Of a stretch of DNA of 64,000 bases, positions 12,212 to 25,173 are shown in pieces; within the stretch, counting starts at the first letter, position 1; every line of letters starts with the position of its first letter. The stretch spans positions 949,589-1,013,588 of the forward strand of contig WTXI01000010.1 in NCBI GenBank assembly GCA_022376515.1, read 5' to 3'. Made by a program: the position numbers and the translations under genes. The notes below the pieces were generated by a model that saw nothing but the letters and a program-made list of their open reading frames with translations, was not told where the DNA came from and made no database searches. The stretch is from Lactifluus volemus. Lineage: Eukaryota > Basidiomycota > Agaricomycetes > Russulales > Russulaceae.

Positions 12212-15143
12212 ATGGCCAACTATCTACCAGTTCTTCTCGTCTCCGTCACAACCAATGCGATCCCTGATGACTCTTCACTATCTACCCAGCCCCGCGGCCA
12301 AGTTGATTACCTTTCACACGATTGGCGGGAGGAGGATGTGTGGCGGTCATGGCGCAACATGACACGCCAAAAGAATGAAATCGCTAACGGCGTACGTCTA
12401 GAAAATGCAAGCTGGAGGACCTGGTGGAAACAAAGGAACAAATTAAAAACTATCAGCCCAGAGACGCTCAACTGGTACGTCCTATGGTTCACTCGTCCAT
12501 GTGTTATCCCCCTGCCCTTCTCGATCGCCTCCGCCTTGTGGCGCACTCACACTTACATTTCTTTCCTAGGCTCAAAGATTCCGACGTCACATGGCTTTAC
12601 GGTCCCTTACATACTGCTGTCGACTGGGAGCCACTCCCTCAGCCCAAGGGCGACTCTTCCATCGTCGATGGACAGCCTAGCCCTCATGATCGAAGTGGAC
12701 TTAGCTCGGCTTCCGACCATCCATCTCAATTGCGTTCCAAACCGATCCTGAAACACCGCAGCATAAGCGATCTCCTCACAAGTGCTCTACCAAACTTGAA
12801 CCAGACAACTGATGACGTCGAGAGTGATCCAGAGCCCGTCGAGGATGAAGACGATGAAATTCATTCACCACTTGCACGTCCCCCTCTCTTACATACCACA
12901 AGTGATTCGAACGTTATGCGCTGGTCCCATAATCGCCCTTTCCGCAAGGACTCTCCTCCACGCATTATTGCCCCCACACGTCAGCCCCGACCGTCGGAAA
13001 CGACCAACCCCGTTGTAGCACCGCCCTTGGATGAGCGCTCCGGGTCAAGTGACTCGGCGCGTGAAACTACAAGTAGTTCCCAGGACCTCAGCGCTTCCCC
13101 TACCGGTGGGAAGAAGAGACACATCACTTTCAACACTTTTGTGGAGCAATGCATCGCGATCGATTCACCACCGAAGCCACGCCGCGGTAGTTTGCCAAGA
13201 GAAAGAGATAGCTCGTACAGTGACTCCTATGATGACGGGTCAGTTTCACGCCAATTGAAAGCGAGCTAATCGTTAATTCATCTGCTACCATTCTGCAGCT
13301 ACGACGAAGACTCAGAGATTGTGTTCAATGAGCCCGATGACGTCCTCGACGAGGGTGGTCTATTCTCTGAAGCTCATAATGGCTCAGACTCGGATGAGGA
13401 GGGCGAAATGCTCGAGATGCGTCCTTCGTTGAACCGCTCACGGTCTTCATCCTCGTCACGCTCGCCTGGTACTCCTGGGTACCCCCGTCATCCTTTCCCA
13501 TACCCCCACGGACATCCATTCAACTCGGCATCTTCCGACAAAGAGCACGTGACAATTGCACCGATCGCACCAACACTTCTCAAGACAACCGGTGTCGGTA
13601 ATCACTTCGTCGTCACTGACCTTGGTGGGCGCGAGCGAAACTCATTCACTCCGCCACCCGTGAATCTCGTATACGTTCCCTCCTCTGGGAATGGGTACGT
13701 GCCGAGGAAGGATTCCGGGGGATTTATGGCGAAGGAAGCTCAAGCGATGACGTCTACAGGCACAAAGGTGGCCGATTCAGTTCTAGCCCGGGAACAAGCA
13801 CAAGTACCAGTGCCAGCAGTGATTCACGTTGTCCCCCGCCCACTATCCCCGCTGCCGAGGCTCTTCCAATCCCACGAACTTTGAGTCCGCCTACGATGGA
13901 AAGTCCCATGGGCGCTCACGAAGAATCGTATGATTATTTCGGCTCGGCCGCTGCTGCACAGGCGCTCAGCGCAGATCTTCCGTTGAACATGCGACAATCG
14001 GAACTCGGTGCAGACTTTGGTGGACAGGATACGGGGGCGCTGCGCGTCCGCCTTGGGCGGGCTGTCGACATGCCGGAAGTCGTAGTGAATGATGAAACTG
14101 GAGCAATTGAAGAACGATGTGAAAGCCGTCCGAGGTCGCGGTCGCGTTCTCACTCCCGGTCTCATAGTAGAAGTCATTCACGGACACCCAGTCCTGCTGA
14201 AACGCTGGCGGCGACCGCTGAGTCTGACAACACAAAGATATCCTCCTCTACATCCGCTCATTCAACTACACTGCCTTCACAAGACGCCAGTCGCCTCTCA
14301 CCCCCCGATTCCTACCCATCGCGCGGTCGCACGCCCCCTGGGATGCCATCCCGATCGTGGTCGTTCTCGAACGACGGACACACTTCCACAGAGACATGTC
14401 GTGGTCGCTCGGCGACCCGCAACTCATCCTTTTCTGATCGTGAGCGTTCTTCGTCAAGAACAAGTAATGTCGGCGGAACTAGTTCACCGTTAGGAAGCGT
14501 AAGTCCAACGGGTTCGGGTGCAGCGACCGTGAGCAATGGCATCTACCCGGCGTACACCCAGGGACGCAGTGGTCTACGACGGGGAAATGGCAGCACAGAG
14601 AGCATCGGTAGCAGGGAACGTGGACGGTCCTATGCTGACCGTCGGATAGGTGTTTGCGAGACGAGCATCAGTCCTCCAAGGAGGGGGACAGCTTACGAAG
14701 GTAGAAGCCTAGATGCCGCCATGGTGGATGTCTCACCTAGTCCAAACACACTGGCATCCCCCGCATCGCCTTCTATCCCTTCGCCGGAACCTCCATCATC
14801 ATCGCCGGAGCCAGACCCTGCGCCCGCAATACCAAACGTCTCGCTGCTACCCGCCGAGGTCAAGCACCCCCACTCCGCCTCAAATATGATTTCTCCATCT
14901 GTTTTGCGTCGTGTATCCCCTGCCGTTCCCGCACCACCGACACCTGCCTCCGCATCTGTGCTCGCGCAGAAACCACACTCACCGACAGTTGGGACATCTG
15001 CACGAGATTCCTTAACTCCGCCAAGCAGTCCGACTGAGCACGGTATATTCGCAGGACGCGCAGCAGACATTGTGACGACTGCGCGGGGTCTAATCGGTGC
15101 GCTTTGGTCTGGGAGTGGTGGGAATAGTCCAGGCGTTCCATGA
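12212..15143 (+). CDS. REG1-like regulatory subunit of protein phosphatase 1 (glucose repression)
   Basis: Four predicted exons (12212-12474, 12570-13238, 13299-13694, 13760-15143) join in phase to 903 aa. The N-terminus has the conserved DUF1752-type block DYLSHDWREEDVWRSWRNM, then LENASWRTWWKQRN and a stretch ending DVTWLYGPL. Further on KKRHITFNTFVEQCIAID matches the Reg1-family motif that includes an RVxF-like PP1 docking site, followed by an acidic YDEDSEIVF block and TIAPIAPTLLKTTG. In yeast Reg1 targets the phosphatase Glc7 to Snf1 kinase and so maintains glucose repression; the same role is inferred here. The long C-terminal half is Ser/Pro/Arg-rich (RSRSRSHSRSHSRSHSRTPS) and probably disordered and phosphorylated. 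The third intron (13695-13759) is required to keep the frame. Confidence 0.82.
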
Positions 15144-16322
15144 TACCTTCCTTGCTCATGATTTCCCAGTATCTCGATGTCCTCGTTCGCTGATCAATCG
15201 AGAATCCGGCTACGGTTGATTGTCATCCTCCCCCACCTTTTTTTTTATTCGCATTTTCGCATATCACATCTCTGACTCATACTACGTAAATTCTCTGTTG
15301 TGCCACTCCCCTCACGCCTACCAGCTTTCAGTGCTTCCTCTGTATACCTGCAATTTAACGCCCTCTTGGGGCTTAATCTTGGCGTGTGCGCGCCTTGCAT
15401 CATTGTTTATGTATATGCATCCTTTGGGTATTGCCTTATACTTACCTTCATTGTACGTTTCTTTTTTTGGACTCGCACTATTATCGTAAAATATTGCAAC
15501 ATGTCGAAGTTTCGTGCTAACGATAGTGTACTACATGATGACGTTAAATCATCATACAAACTGTGGCTGGCTGTATTTCACATTCACATCTTTGGTGCAC
15601 ACGTGTTGCCGATAATCCCGAAATGATGTCATAAATACGTCCTTGCCAATGGCAAATTTGAATCACACATCGCCAAACATGGACTCATGTTTGTTTTTCT
15701 TCTCTCACAGCAACTCACAGCAATAATACCTTACAGTCCCGTACGTCATCATTTGCAAATTACGCTATAGCCTTGCACACTTTCCTTATCCCTCCACATC
15801 CGAAGCACTAATTCCCACTGGCCCACTCGGAAACCTTGGGACTGGGGGTGTCTGACTCTGAGCGTTCTCCGCCAATTCTCCGCTTCTCCCAACCCCAAAT
15901 TGGCGAAAGCCTTGGGGACCATGATCACCACCTCAATAGCCTAACTTTTTATCCGCCACAGGCCTAGTCCCGCTGGGCCAAAATCTCATCACCCTCTAGG
16001 GTTAGGTATCGAGTTGATGATGGGTGACGCATCGCGCCGCAGCGATAATAAGGAAGAGGCAGATCCCCCGCCATTTACCTCTTCGGCTTTTCTGACCTGG
16101 GTCTGTCTCGACTGGTCGTTGACGCTCCATCTTTCTAGATCAACAACCAAATGGGTGGTATGGGGATTTGTTGTCTCTGTGGGACTTACCAAGCTGCTCG
16201 CACGCCGCTGTGCTGGCGCCGGTCTTTGCGTCCAGAAGCACGCTGCCTTTTTCTTTCTTGCCCCACAGGGTGGTGAGTTGCGGGGAGCCGGTCCCTCATC
16301 GCGTCTTTTATGCCATCTAACA
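15144..16322. other. Intergenic region after the REG1-like gene
   Basis: Contains the presumed 3' UTR of the upstream gene (T-rich, to about 15640) and about 700 bp in which I see no gene. A plus ORF from 16014 runs into the small candidate gene at 16323 but has poor composition for a protein. Confidence 0.35.
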
Positions 16323-16571
16323 ATGGTGACGCAAGATACTGAAATTGTCGAACAAGTCAGTAACCCTATTTATTTTGTCTAGATCATAAAACTTTAGCAC
16401 AGTATCAGCCGACTAGAAGTGCCGCCTCTGCCGTGCGACCGTCCCAGACGTTTGGACTATGACATACCCGCTCAAGAGCCAACTGGCTCTGGGCAGATGG
16501 CTTTCATTGCGTCTGTCTCCCAAGGTCAAATTGTTCTTGATAGTATTGTTAGCGAGCTCATGGAAAAGTAA
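16323..16571 (+). CDS. Candidate small protein, 68 aa, unknown
   Basis: Two exons (16323-16355 and 16398-16571) joined by a 42-bp GT-AG intron keep the frame and give 68 aa, starting MVTQDTEIVEQ and ending IVSELMEK. The second exon alone is open for 58 codons with plausible composition (LEVPPLPCDRPRRLDYDIPA). No family recognised, no signal peptide or membrane helix. The start could be further upstream because the frame is open to 16014. It could also be a chance ORF. Confidence 0.3.
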
Positions 16572-17389
16572 CAACGGTGCAGACAGTTCTGCTGCTCCAG
16601 GAGAATATGATTAGAAAATCATTCTACAATTTCAAGATGGTCGGCCGGAATGATATCAGTCTGGCACTGCTCTTCTGGGGGCGGGGCCTGCTCCTGTCGG
16701 CGTTCCTTCCCCATCAGCCGGACGACGTCATCCACAAGCAACAGGATAAGCTAGGCCGTAGCAGACAAAAGAAGAGGGATCAAGTCAGCAAAGGGATACT
16801 CAAACCACAAAATATTCCGAGGTACCGCGATGGCGGTCAAGAGACTTTGACACCAGCTATCGAGGATGCCCTCCACCCACATCTTTTCCCTCACTCAAGA
16901 AGGTGAAGTATCTGGAGAAGGATGGGGTGCGATGAGCGAAGCGCTAGTCTGACCCTCGGATATCTTCTACGGGATTGACGATCGTCGCACGCACTGCGTG
17001 CTCGATGCGGTTGTTATCCTACTTGCGTACGCGCTGGAGCGTGGAGACGTCCACTTTGAGGAGGAGTACTGAGCGTGATCGGAGACATGGAGTCACTCAG
17101 AAATTAGAGGCCTGGGGATGCACCGCCATCGCCTTGACCTGCCACCGATATGTTGTGAATCGATCTGAGTGACGTTAATAGATGTATTTGTTGCGCAGGT
17201 TACCGGATAGGAATAAGGTGCCGGGTTTGCGTGGAAATGTGAAAGATGCGTAGGAAAGAAAACGGCGCGGCAGCACGTTTTTCCCTCAGATCTCACAAGT
17301 CAGCATCGACGTTGAGCCTGGGAATTAGAGTTAACCCATGCCAGGCTACCATAGACTCCGAAACACATTGTGTTGGGATGCAACATAAT
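16572..17389. other. Intergenic region before the NLR array
   Basis: ORFs here are short and have no recognisable motifs. The region marks the transition from the conserved gene block to the duplicated array, whose first recognisable piece begins at about 17390. Confidence 0.3.
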
Positions 17390-17690
17390 GGGCCCAGGAG
17401 CAGGAGCAAGTCACGTTTGTGAAGGCCAGAGGTACCAGTTTAGGAATTTGAGAGAGTCGAGGTTCAGGCCGTTCAGGTTGGAGACGCTAGGTGGTGGTAG
17501 AGGTACATGGGAACGTTTGGCAATAGAGCTAATGAACGAGCGGCAATGACTGGGACGGTCACGGTGGCATACGCGAATGAGTGGGGTGGTTGAATGGGTT
17601 GTTCGCGCGTTATCGGGGCTATGCTGCATTGGCGTTGATCCTGGCACCTACATTCAGTAACTACTTGGCTTTTCTTTTTCAGAAATCACT
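17390..17690 (+). pseudogene. 3' remnant of a BTB-type gene
   Basis: The stretch beginning GGAGCAAGTCACGTTTGTGA matches, base for base over long runs, the 3' ends of the BTB copies at about 24880-25140 and 48555-48850, including the GAGACGCTAG and CGAATGAGTGGGGTGG segments. No N-terminal BTB domain precedes it, so it is a fragment left by an unequal exchange at the left edge of the array. It shows that the duplicated unit once extended further left. Confidence 0.6.
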
Positions 17691-18125
17691 CGCTAAGACG
17701 CTTCCAACCAGAGACACGTCGATCGGTACTGTATTCCACATCTGGAAGTAGGCCTCCAAGTCTGTATCCTGCAATTGCAAACCCATCACCCACGCTTGGC
17801 TGTCTGGGGAAGTCTTTGCTCGAGTTGGTCGAAATAGCTCATTATGACAGAAAGCAGTACCTTTTAACCTACATTCATATGTGCGGGATGTTAACAAAGA
17901 CGCGCTTCGACTGTCAGAAAGCATAACAACCTAGGTAGAGTGTAAAGATGGGATAGTCCTTAATGGAACAGTGTGTGGATGGTGAGTCATACTGTAGCCG
18001 TGTCGCATGAGGGGGAACCGTACCCTTTCTTGTTTAGCTATCGTGTGCATTCCCTCGCGCTCTAAGCAAGCTGGCACCTACCTCCAAAGTGAAGTAAACC
18101 ATGAAAACGGTAAGGAGACAAGGTG

Positions 18126-18140
18126 TCGACTCGGAGTCGG
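18126..18140. promoter_or_regulatory. Palindromic motif upstream of NLR copy 1
   Basis: TCGACTCGGAGTCGG, 193 bp before the predicted ATG. It is the degenerate form of the palindrome TCGACTCGGAGTCGA found at the same distance before NLR copies 3 and 4. Confidence 0.45.
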
Positions 18141-18318
18141 TACGATTCACATGAACTGGTCAATCTCGGGCGGAAGTGTGACGGAAGAGTTCTACGGCGC
18201 ATCCAAGGGCGCAACGCCACAGTACGCCTACCCCTTTCTCTCCTCGGTTGCCTGCACCTCTCAACTCTTCCTTCCTTTTTACCTCCGTTTCAATCTACGA
18301 AGGAAGCGCATAACTACG

Positions 18319-21300
18319 ATGGCTCCCGCACAAGAACCCACAGCGGTTGTTCCGGATTCGTATGCCAATCTCATATCGGATATTCCTTGATCGTTCGTAA
18401 CTATCATTACAGCCCGGATCCTCAATTATCCGCAATATCGTACGTCAATCAGTTCCATCTCATTTCTGTCCTTGTTCACGTAGCTATCTTTGAACAGCAC
18501 TCAAGTCACCGACACGAAGCGGGGCTTACTTCAACTCCAGGTCGCTAGTACGAATCTCAGTGATACTCCTCTAATATTACGAATTACCTTTTCGCTATCA
18601 GTCCTCAAAGCACGTAATCTTCCCCCTATCAAGAACCGCCTTGGGAAGGAAAGGCGGTTCTATGTCACTGTGACTCACGGCGCGAGAAAATGCCAGACAC
18701 GATCTATCCAGAGCATAGGGCAACGCGTGGAGTGGAACGAGAACATCGACGCCTTGTGAGATATGTGGAACTTTTACTCCTGTTAAAATTAAATCTCTTG
18801 CAGTGCTGTAAAGCCACTCTTCAATATCACCGTGTCTCTTTATGCAAAGAGCACCATCCACAAAGACGTCCTCATTGGAACGAAGACGATTTCCTGTGAT
18901 ACTCAACGTGGGTCGTCGTTTTCTTATGATTACTATGCGTCTAGCTGAGCATCCTAGATGTAGAACTTGACATTATTTTGGATAGTGTTGACGGACGTCC
19001 AAATGAGTCAGGCGCACTCTTAACGATCACTGTCACTGCAAACAGCCAGATGGAGATGTCAGGTGCTACTCTTGGTCGCGCAGAAGAATCCATCAACGCT
19101 ATGGAATCATGGAGCAGTGCTGTCGATGTCATCAAGCTGGTGATGGATGCTGTCGGTCCGATCGCAGCAGTATGCCTAGTATCATTTTGCCTGTCCTTGT
19201 CTGAGCTGACTCCCGTTCTTCAGTTGCAACCCTATGCAAGTCTGGCATGGAGTTTGCTCTCAAGATCCCAGAGGTGCGGCTCCTTGAGTTGTCAGGGTAC
19301 ACGGGACATTCATTCTGTTTTTGCCTCGCTGTCAGACTCTGCTACTACAGGTTCAGCGTGACGACAATGTCAGAACACTCTTTCAGGCGATACGCGATGC
19401 GTTCGAATTCGCAGAAGATGCCGATGCTTTGAGGAATATCAAGCCCGAGTCTAGGCAAGCACGGATCCTGGAGGAGATGCTGCAGTGTGTCTCCGAGATT
19501 GGGAAATTTATTGAATTGTATGCGAAGCATATTGGAGTCGGTGAGTCATCTTGACATCTCTCCTTGGTAATTGTAAACATGTGATTTGTAGGAACGCGGA
19601 CGTGGAAGAATATATTCGGCCAAGTTGACGGAGAAATAGAAGACTATCGTACTAAGCTGATCCGATTGCGAGACGATTTCCTTGCTCGTGCTGCGGTGAC
19701 TACCGAGATTACTGTGCTTGGAATACATGACGACGTGAGTGACGTTACTCTAGCCCAGTAGGAGTTATTTGACTGAATGGAGCAAATCCACAGCTGAGGG
19801 CGATGTCATCCCAAGTGATAGACGCTGGTGTGTAATTCGTAATTCTAATGGTAATAAGAACAACCGAACTGATAAGGGACACACAGAAATGGGGGCTATA
19901 ATCAGAGAATTGCCTTACAAAGGAGGCTGGCGGCTCGGCGATAAGAATCGCTGCCTTCCAGGCACGCGTGAAGATTTCTTGGAGCATATCGTGAATTGGG
20001 TCGAGAATCCGGAATCCGAACGTGGCCTTATTCTTCTCGGCCAAGCCGGCACGGGAAAGTCGTCGATTGCTCATGAAGTGGCACGTCGATTCGAGAACAA
20101 GTATCTCGGCTCTTACTTCGCATTTTTGCGAAAGGAGCAATCTAAAGACGAGGCTTACCAGCTGTTCACGACACTTGCTCGGGATCTTTCCGATCGCAAT
20201 CCTGGATTCAAGCTCGCTCTCGGGAAGGTGCTCAAGAATAATTCGTCTCTTTCTGGCACCCGAGACTATCATACACTTTTCGAATGGCTCCTCCTTGAGC
20301 CGCTGAAGAATGTGGAAATTTCGGATCCAGTTCTTATTGTCATCGATGCATTGGATGAGAGTGGAGATGCAACCGGTGAAAATGGATTGCATACATATTT
20401 TGCTCAACACCTTCCAAAGCTCCCATCAAAGTTTCGTGTATTCATGACTTCAAGGGCAGAGGATGTATCGAAGCTGCCTTCGGAGAAGCCTCATCTATCG
20501 ACATGCTCTACATGGACGACGTCAAACTGGCTGCCAAGACGGAGCAAGATATTTGCGTATATCTTCGGCACAAGCTTCCTCCCGACGTATTCAAAGACCA
20601 TGGTATGAAACTGGCAAAGGCAGCAGAGGGCTTGTTTCAGTGGGCAGCCGTTGCGTGCGGGTTCATAAACAGGCCCCCTGCTAGTTTCGGATTTAGCAAG
20701 AAAAAGTGCGTGCAGCGCCTGTTGGGACACTCTCGAGATCACAATGGACAAGATCCGTTGGACAAGTTATACGAAGAAGTTCTGGAAGGTTACTTCAAAC
20801 CGGATGAAGCACAGAGCCTATTTCGATCGGTGATGGGACAACTGTTTGCTGCGATCAAACCTCTCTCCCTCCAATCCTTAATCGCTTTGCGACGGCATGC
20901 TCCCATCGATGACCCGAGGATCCCGATCCGGTTCTTGAATTGCTTCGTCATCTCGGCTCTTTGCTGACTAATGTCACGTCATCTGATCAAAGTCGACCCA
21001 TCGTTCCTCTCCATACTTCATTCCGTGACTTTTTGACCAATAAGAAGAACGATGCATTTTATGTCGACCTTGACGAAGCGCACCATCAGTTGGCACATTC
21101 CTGCCTTGGTCTAATGCTCGATAATCTCAAGTTTAACATCTGCAAACTGGAATCGTCGTATATCGCCAACAGCGACATCCCAGACCTTCAATCTCGAATT
21201 TCCAAGCACATTCCACCTGCTTTATGGTATTCCTGTGTCTTTGGGATAATCATTTAGATCATGTTGCTTTCGAACACGATCTGTTCACGAAACTTCGGTC

Positions 21301-23806
21301 ATTGTTCGAGAACAAATTTCTATTTTGGCTAGAAGTCCTTAGCATTAAGAGAAATGTGGGCCTTGCTACACCGGCATTGTCATCTCTGAAGACCTGGTTG
21401 CGATCTGACCAGCAGAATGTACGTACAACCTACATTTGAAATGTGACATGTAGTGACTATTACGAAAAGTTGGGACGGCCATCCCAAACTGAGGTAGAGA
21501 ATATTTTGGCATTTGTGAATGATGCGTCCTCGTTTGTGCGATATTTCGGGATGGCAATAGCAAGGAGTACTCCACATATCTATGTCTCTGCTTTGCCCTT
21601 CGCGCCATCCTCTTCCCACATCCTGAAGAACTACATTCACCTATTTCCTCACACATTGTCGTTGGAACGAGGGCAGCTCCTTCATTGGCCAACATTGGAA
21701 ATGACTATTCCAGCACATGACGACCCAATCTACTCTATTGCGTTCTCACCAGATGGGCAGCGGATAGTCTCAGGCTCTCGAGATCACACGATTCGGGTGT
21801 GGGATGCCACAACGGGACATCTCGTGGCGGGCCATTTACTGGACACAGCGATGATGTTAACTCTGTTGCATTCTCGCCAGACGGGCAGCATGTTGCCTCA
21901 GCCTCGGACGATCGCGCGATTCGTGTGTGGGATGCCACAACAGGGGAGGTCGTCGCGGGCCCGTTTATTGGACATACCGGTTGGGTCAGATCCATTTCAT
22001 TCTCACCGAACGGACAACGCATAGCATCTGCTCGAATGATCGCACAATCCGCGTTTGGGATGCTTCAACAGGGGAGGTTGTAGTGGGCCCGTTTACGGGT
22101 CACACTGATGGTGTTAGATCTGTTGCATTCTCTCCAGACGGTCAACTCATCGCCTCGGCTTCTTTCGATCGCACGATTCGCATGTGGGATGCCACAACGG
22201 GGGAGATCATTGTGGACCCATTTACTGGACACACCGATAGTGTGATTTCTGTTTCATTCTCACCGGACGGACGTCGCATCGCCTCGGCATCGGACCGATC
22301 TCACAGTTCGCGTGTGGGATGCCACGACCGGACAGCTCGTAACGGACCCATTCACTAGGCACACTGATCGAGTCTGCTCTGTTGCATTCTCCCCAGATGG
22401 GCAGCGAATTGCCTCGCCTCACGGATGTCACGATTCTCATGTGGGATGCCATAAGTGGAGAGGTTGTAGCAGGCCCGTTTAATGGACATTCTGATTCGGT
22501 GAACTCTGTCGTGTTCTCACAAGATGGTCAACGCATTGCCTCAGGCTCTGCAGATACACAATTCGTGTGTGGGATGCCACAGCAACAACACAGTTCGTGG
22601 CGGATCCGTTTACCGGACACACCGATTCAGTCAGATGTGTTGATTTTCACCAGACGGGCAGCACATCGCCTCGGCCTCATCGGATCACACGATTTGCGTG
22701 TGGAATGCTGCAACGGGAGAGGTGACAGCTGGCCCATTTACTGGACACACGATTGGGTCAGATCTATTTCATTCTCGCCAGATGGGCGGCGCATCGCGTC
22801 TGCCTCTGACGATCGCACGATTCGCGTGTGGGATGCCGCGACAGGACATGTTGTAGCCGGCCTGTTCACTGGACACACCGATTGGATCCTTTCTGTTGCA
22901 TTTCGCCAGACGGGTCAGCGCATCGCTTCGGCTGCAAGAGATGCTACGATTCGCGTATGGGATGCTGCGACGGAGAAGTCATGGCAGGCCCATTTACCGG
23001 ACACAGTCAGGTCAATTCTATTTCATTTCGCCAGACGGGCAGCGCATTGCCTCAGCTCGGGCTCGTCCGATCGCACGATTCGCGTGTGGGATGCTGCAAC
23101 CGGACATGTTGTGGCGGTCCATTTACTGGACACACACCGTCTCTTCTGTTGCATTTTCACCAGACGGACAGCGCATCTCTTCGGGCTCACACGATGACAC
23201 GATTCGTGTATGGGATGCCCTGACAGGACAAGTCGTGGCGGGCCCATTACTGAACACACTGATGATATCAACGCTGTTGTATTCTCGCCAGATGGACAGG
23301 TATCGCCTCAGCCTCGGACGATCGTACGATTCGTATATGGGATGCCGCAACAGGAGAGGCCATAGAGGGCCCATTTACTGGACACACAGTTGGGTCCTTT
23401 CTGTTGCATTCTCCCCTGACGGGCAGCGCATCGTCTCTGCCTCGGGGAGATCGCACAATTCGTGTGTGGGATGTAACACAGGAGAGCGCGTAACGGACCT
23501 ATCTACTGGACACCCAGAATTGGCGTTTTCTTCGCTGGGCAGGCAACGCAATCCCTCGGCTTCCCAAGGTCGCACGGTTCGTGTGAAGGAGGGAACAGAT
23601 GCCGAGAAGATCTATTTCACAGACGAGCTCCGATCAATGATGATGGTTGGATGTGTGGAGAAGAGAAAGAGCTTCTTTTATGGATTCCTCAGATTCACCG
23701 GCCATATCTTCATAGGTCTAATACTGTCTGGATTGCAGGCAAAGATTATACCGAGCTTGATCTTTCAAACTTTTGTACATGGATCAAATTGGGCTACGTA
23801 TATGTT
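18319..23806 (+). pseudogene. C2-NACHT-WD40 NLR, copy 1, frameshifted
   Basis: Collinear with NLR copy 2 over its full length but broken. Predicted exon 1 has a TGA after SDIP. The C2 exons are readable (KARNLPPIKNRLGKERRFYV). The NACHT exon starts at about 19889 with a normal P-loop GQAGTGKSSIAHE and Walker B VLIVIDALDESGD, then loses one base near 20466 (in GAGGATG-TATCG), another near 20915 (GACC-CGAGG) and another near 21239. The WD40 part carries many more single-base losses, so each 43-residue repeat switches frame every one to three repeats. The C-terminal cap (HGSNWATY) is also out of frame. Product, if any, would be truncated within NACHT. Nearly all lesions are one-base deletions, so assembly error is an alternative to true decay. 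Confidence 0.85.
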
Positions 23807-23895
23807 CACGGTTCTTCTAAATAGAGGTTAAATACAGTATACTGTGCACTCAGGCTTTATGCTCGAATGCTGTTTCCTAGCATCAGCTAGTCTGT

Positions 23896-25085
23896 TTGAA
23901 TACGTCAATGGCTTCGAAATCTTCGATTATTCACGGTGCTGCCAGTGCCTTGCCTGGTCCGAGTCCGCCTCCCACTGGGGGCCTGCCCAGATCGAAACTT
24001 CACACTCTGCCACTTATTCTAGTTACGCGTTTTCAGGGAAAAGTAACGTTCATCACTCCCACTGGCAAGTTAGTACAGCAAAACTATCATATGCTATCAA
24101 CAGGACCAAGATGGCTCGGATCTCCATTTGACGAGGCCGATGCGGATATCACCATGTTGACCTCCAGCTCTATAGATAACTTGGACTTCTGCGTATATGG
24201 GGTCATCCTGTCAAAAGCGTCACCCGTACTCAGGGACATGTTCACTTTTCCCCATCCGCCTTCTCCTGGCTCTTGCGTCGAACTGGAGAACGAGGACAAC
24301 GGACAAAGACGTCGGCTACAAAAATGGGTTGCTCCTTGTCCTTCCATTTTCCAGAGAGCACTGGCAGCGCCACACTTCGATCCTACTGTATGCGATCTAT
24401 CCCGTCTGTCGCATACGTCGTCCTCAAATTTGATGGGCCTGGAAAGGACGACGACAGAACTTGCGGTAACGATAGTCACGGTAGTGTGGTGCCCTGGACA
24501 CGCTGACGGAAGCATTGGTTCGCTGCGGACAAGTACGAGATCAGCAGTCAATGTCACAAGCTCACAGCCCGTTTGATGGGCGTACCCACTGATGACGTGT
24601 CTATCGCTCCGAGTCCGCCTGTTCGAAGTCGCTTATTATTTGCGTTCACAGGTACTCCTGTAGTCTGCGGTGGCACGCTCTCGCTCGTTCCACTGACACT
24701 CTACTAGCTCGGACGACACGTCGAAGTCGTCGACCTCGTCCCGTTCATCGCCGTGCGACATTTCATCGGGTGTCCGGCGTGGCGGTGCGTGAATTTGCGA
24801 TGGACGAAGACGACTTTGTGGAAGTGTTCTTGCCTGGCTGGTTTACGTGTGGGCCAGGGAACCGAGGGACAGGAGCAGGAGCAAGTCACATTTGTGAGGG
24901 CCAGAGGTACCGGTTCGGGAATTTGGGAGAGTCGAGGTTCTGGCCGTTCGGTTTAGAGACGCTAGTGTGGTGGTAGAGGTACATGGGAGCGTTTGGAAAT
25001 AGAGCTAGTGATCCAGCGGCGATTACGCGAATGAGAGGGGTGAGTGAATTGGCGAAAAACGTTGTGCGCGCGTGTCGGGGCTATG
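23896..25085 (+). pseudogene. BTB/POZ-domain protein, type A, unit 1, broken
   Basis: The frame from the ATG at 23896 runs into a BTB N-terminus: [20 protein letters not shown], then [20 protein letters not shown] and [17 protein letters not shown]. This is the Agaricomycete-type BTB start (acidic ADADI, then SKASPVF and DMF). After the acidic stretch the frame is lost near 24300; the expected continuation (YPVWWHTPP-like, then LGRHVDLVPFIAVRH-like) is found in other frames to about 24790. BTB domains mediate dimerisation and can recruit Cullin3 ligases. It follows NLR copy 1 by about 90 bp on the same strand. The 3' part is similar to 47.8-48.8 kb. Confidence 0.7.
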
Positions 25086-25173
25086 CTGTGTTTTCGTTGA
25101 CCCTAGCACATACATTCAGTAGCTAGGTTTTTCTTTTTCAGCAATCACTCTCTAATATGCTTCCAACCAGAGA

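Noticed and set aside
18123..18548. 141-codon ORF overlapping exon 1 of NLR copy 1, similar to frames at 40098 and 56685
   Set aside because: The frame crosses predicted introns and is not open in copy 3, so its recurrence reflects the duplication of the DNA and not a second gene.
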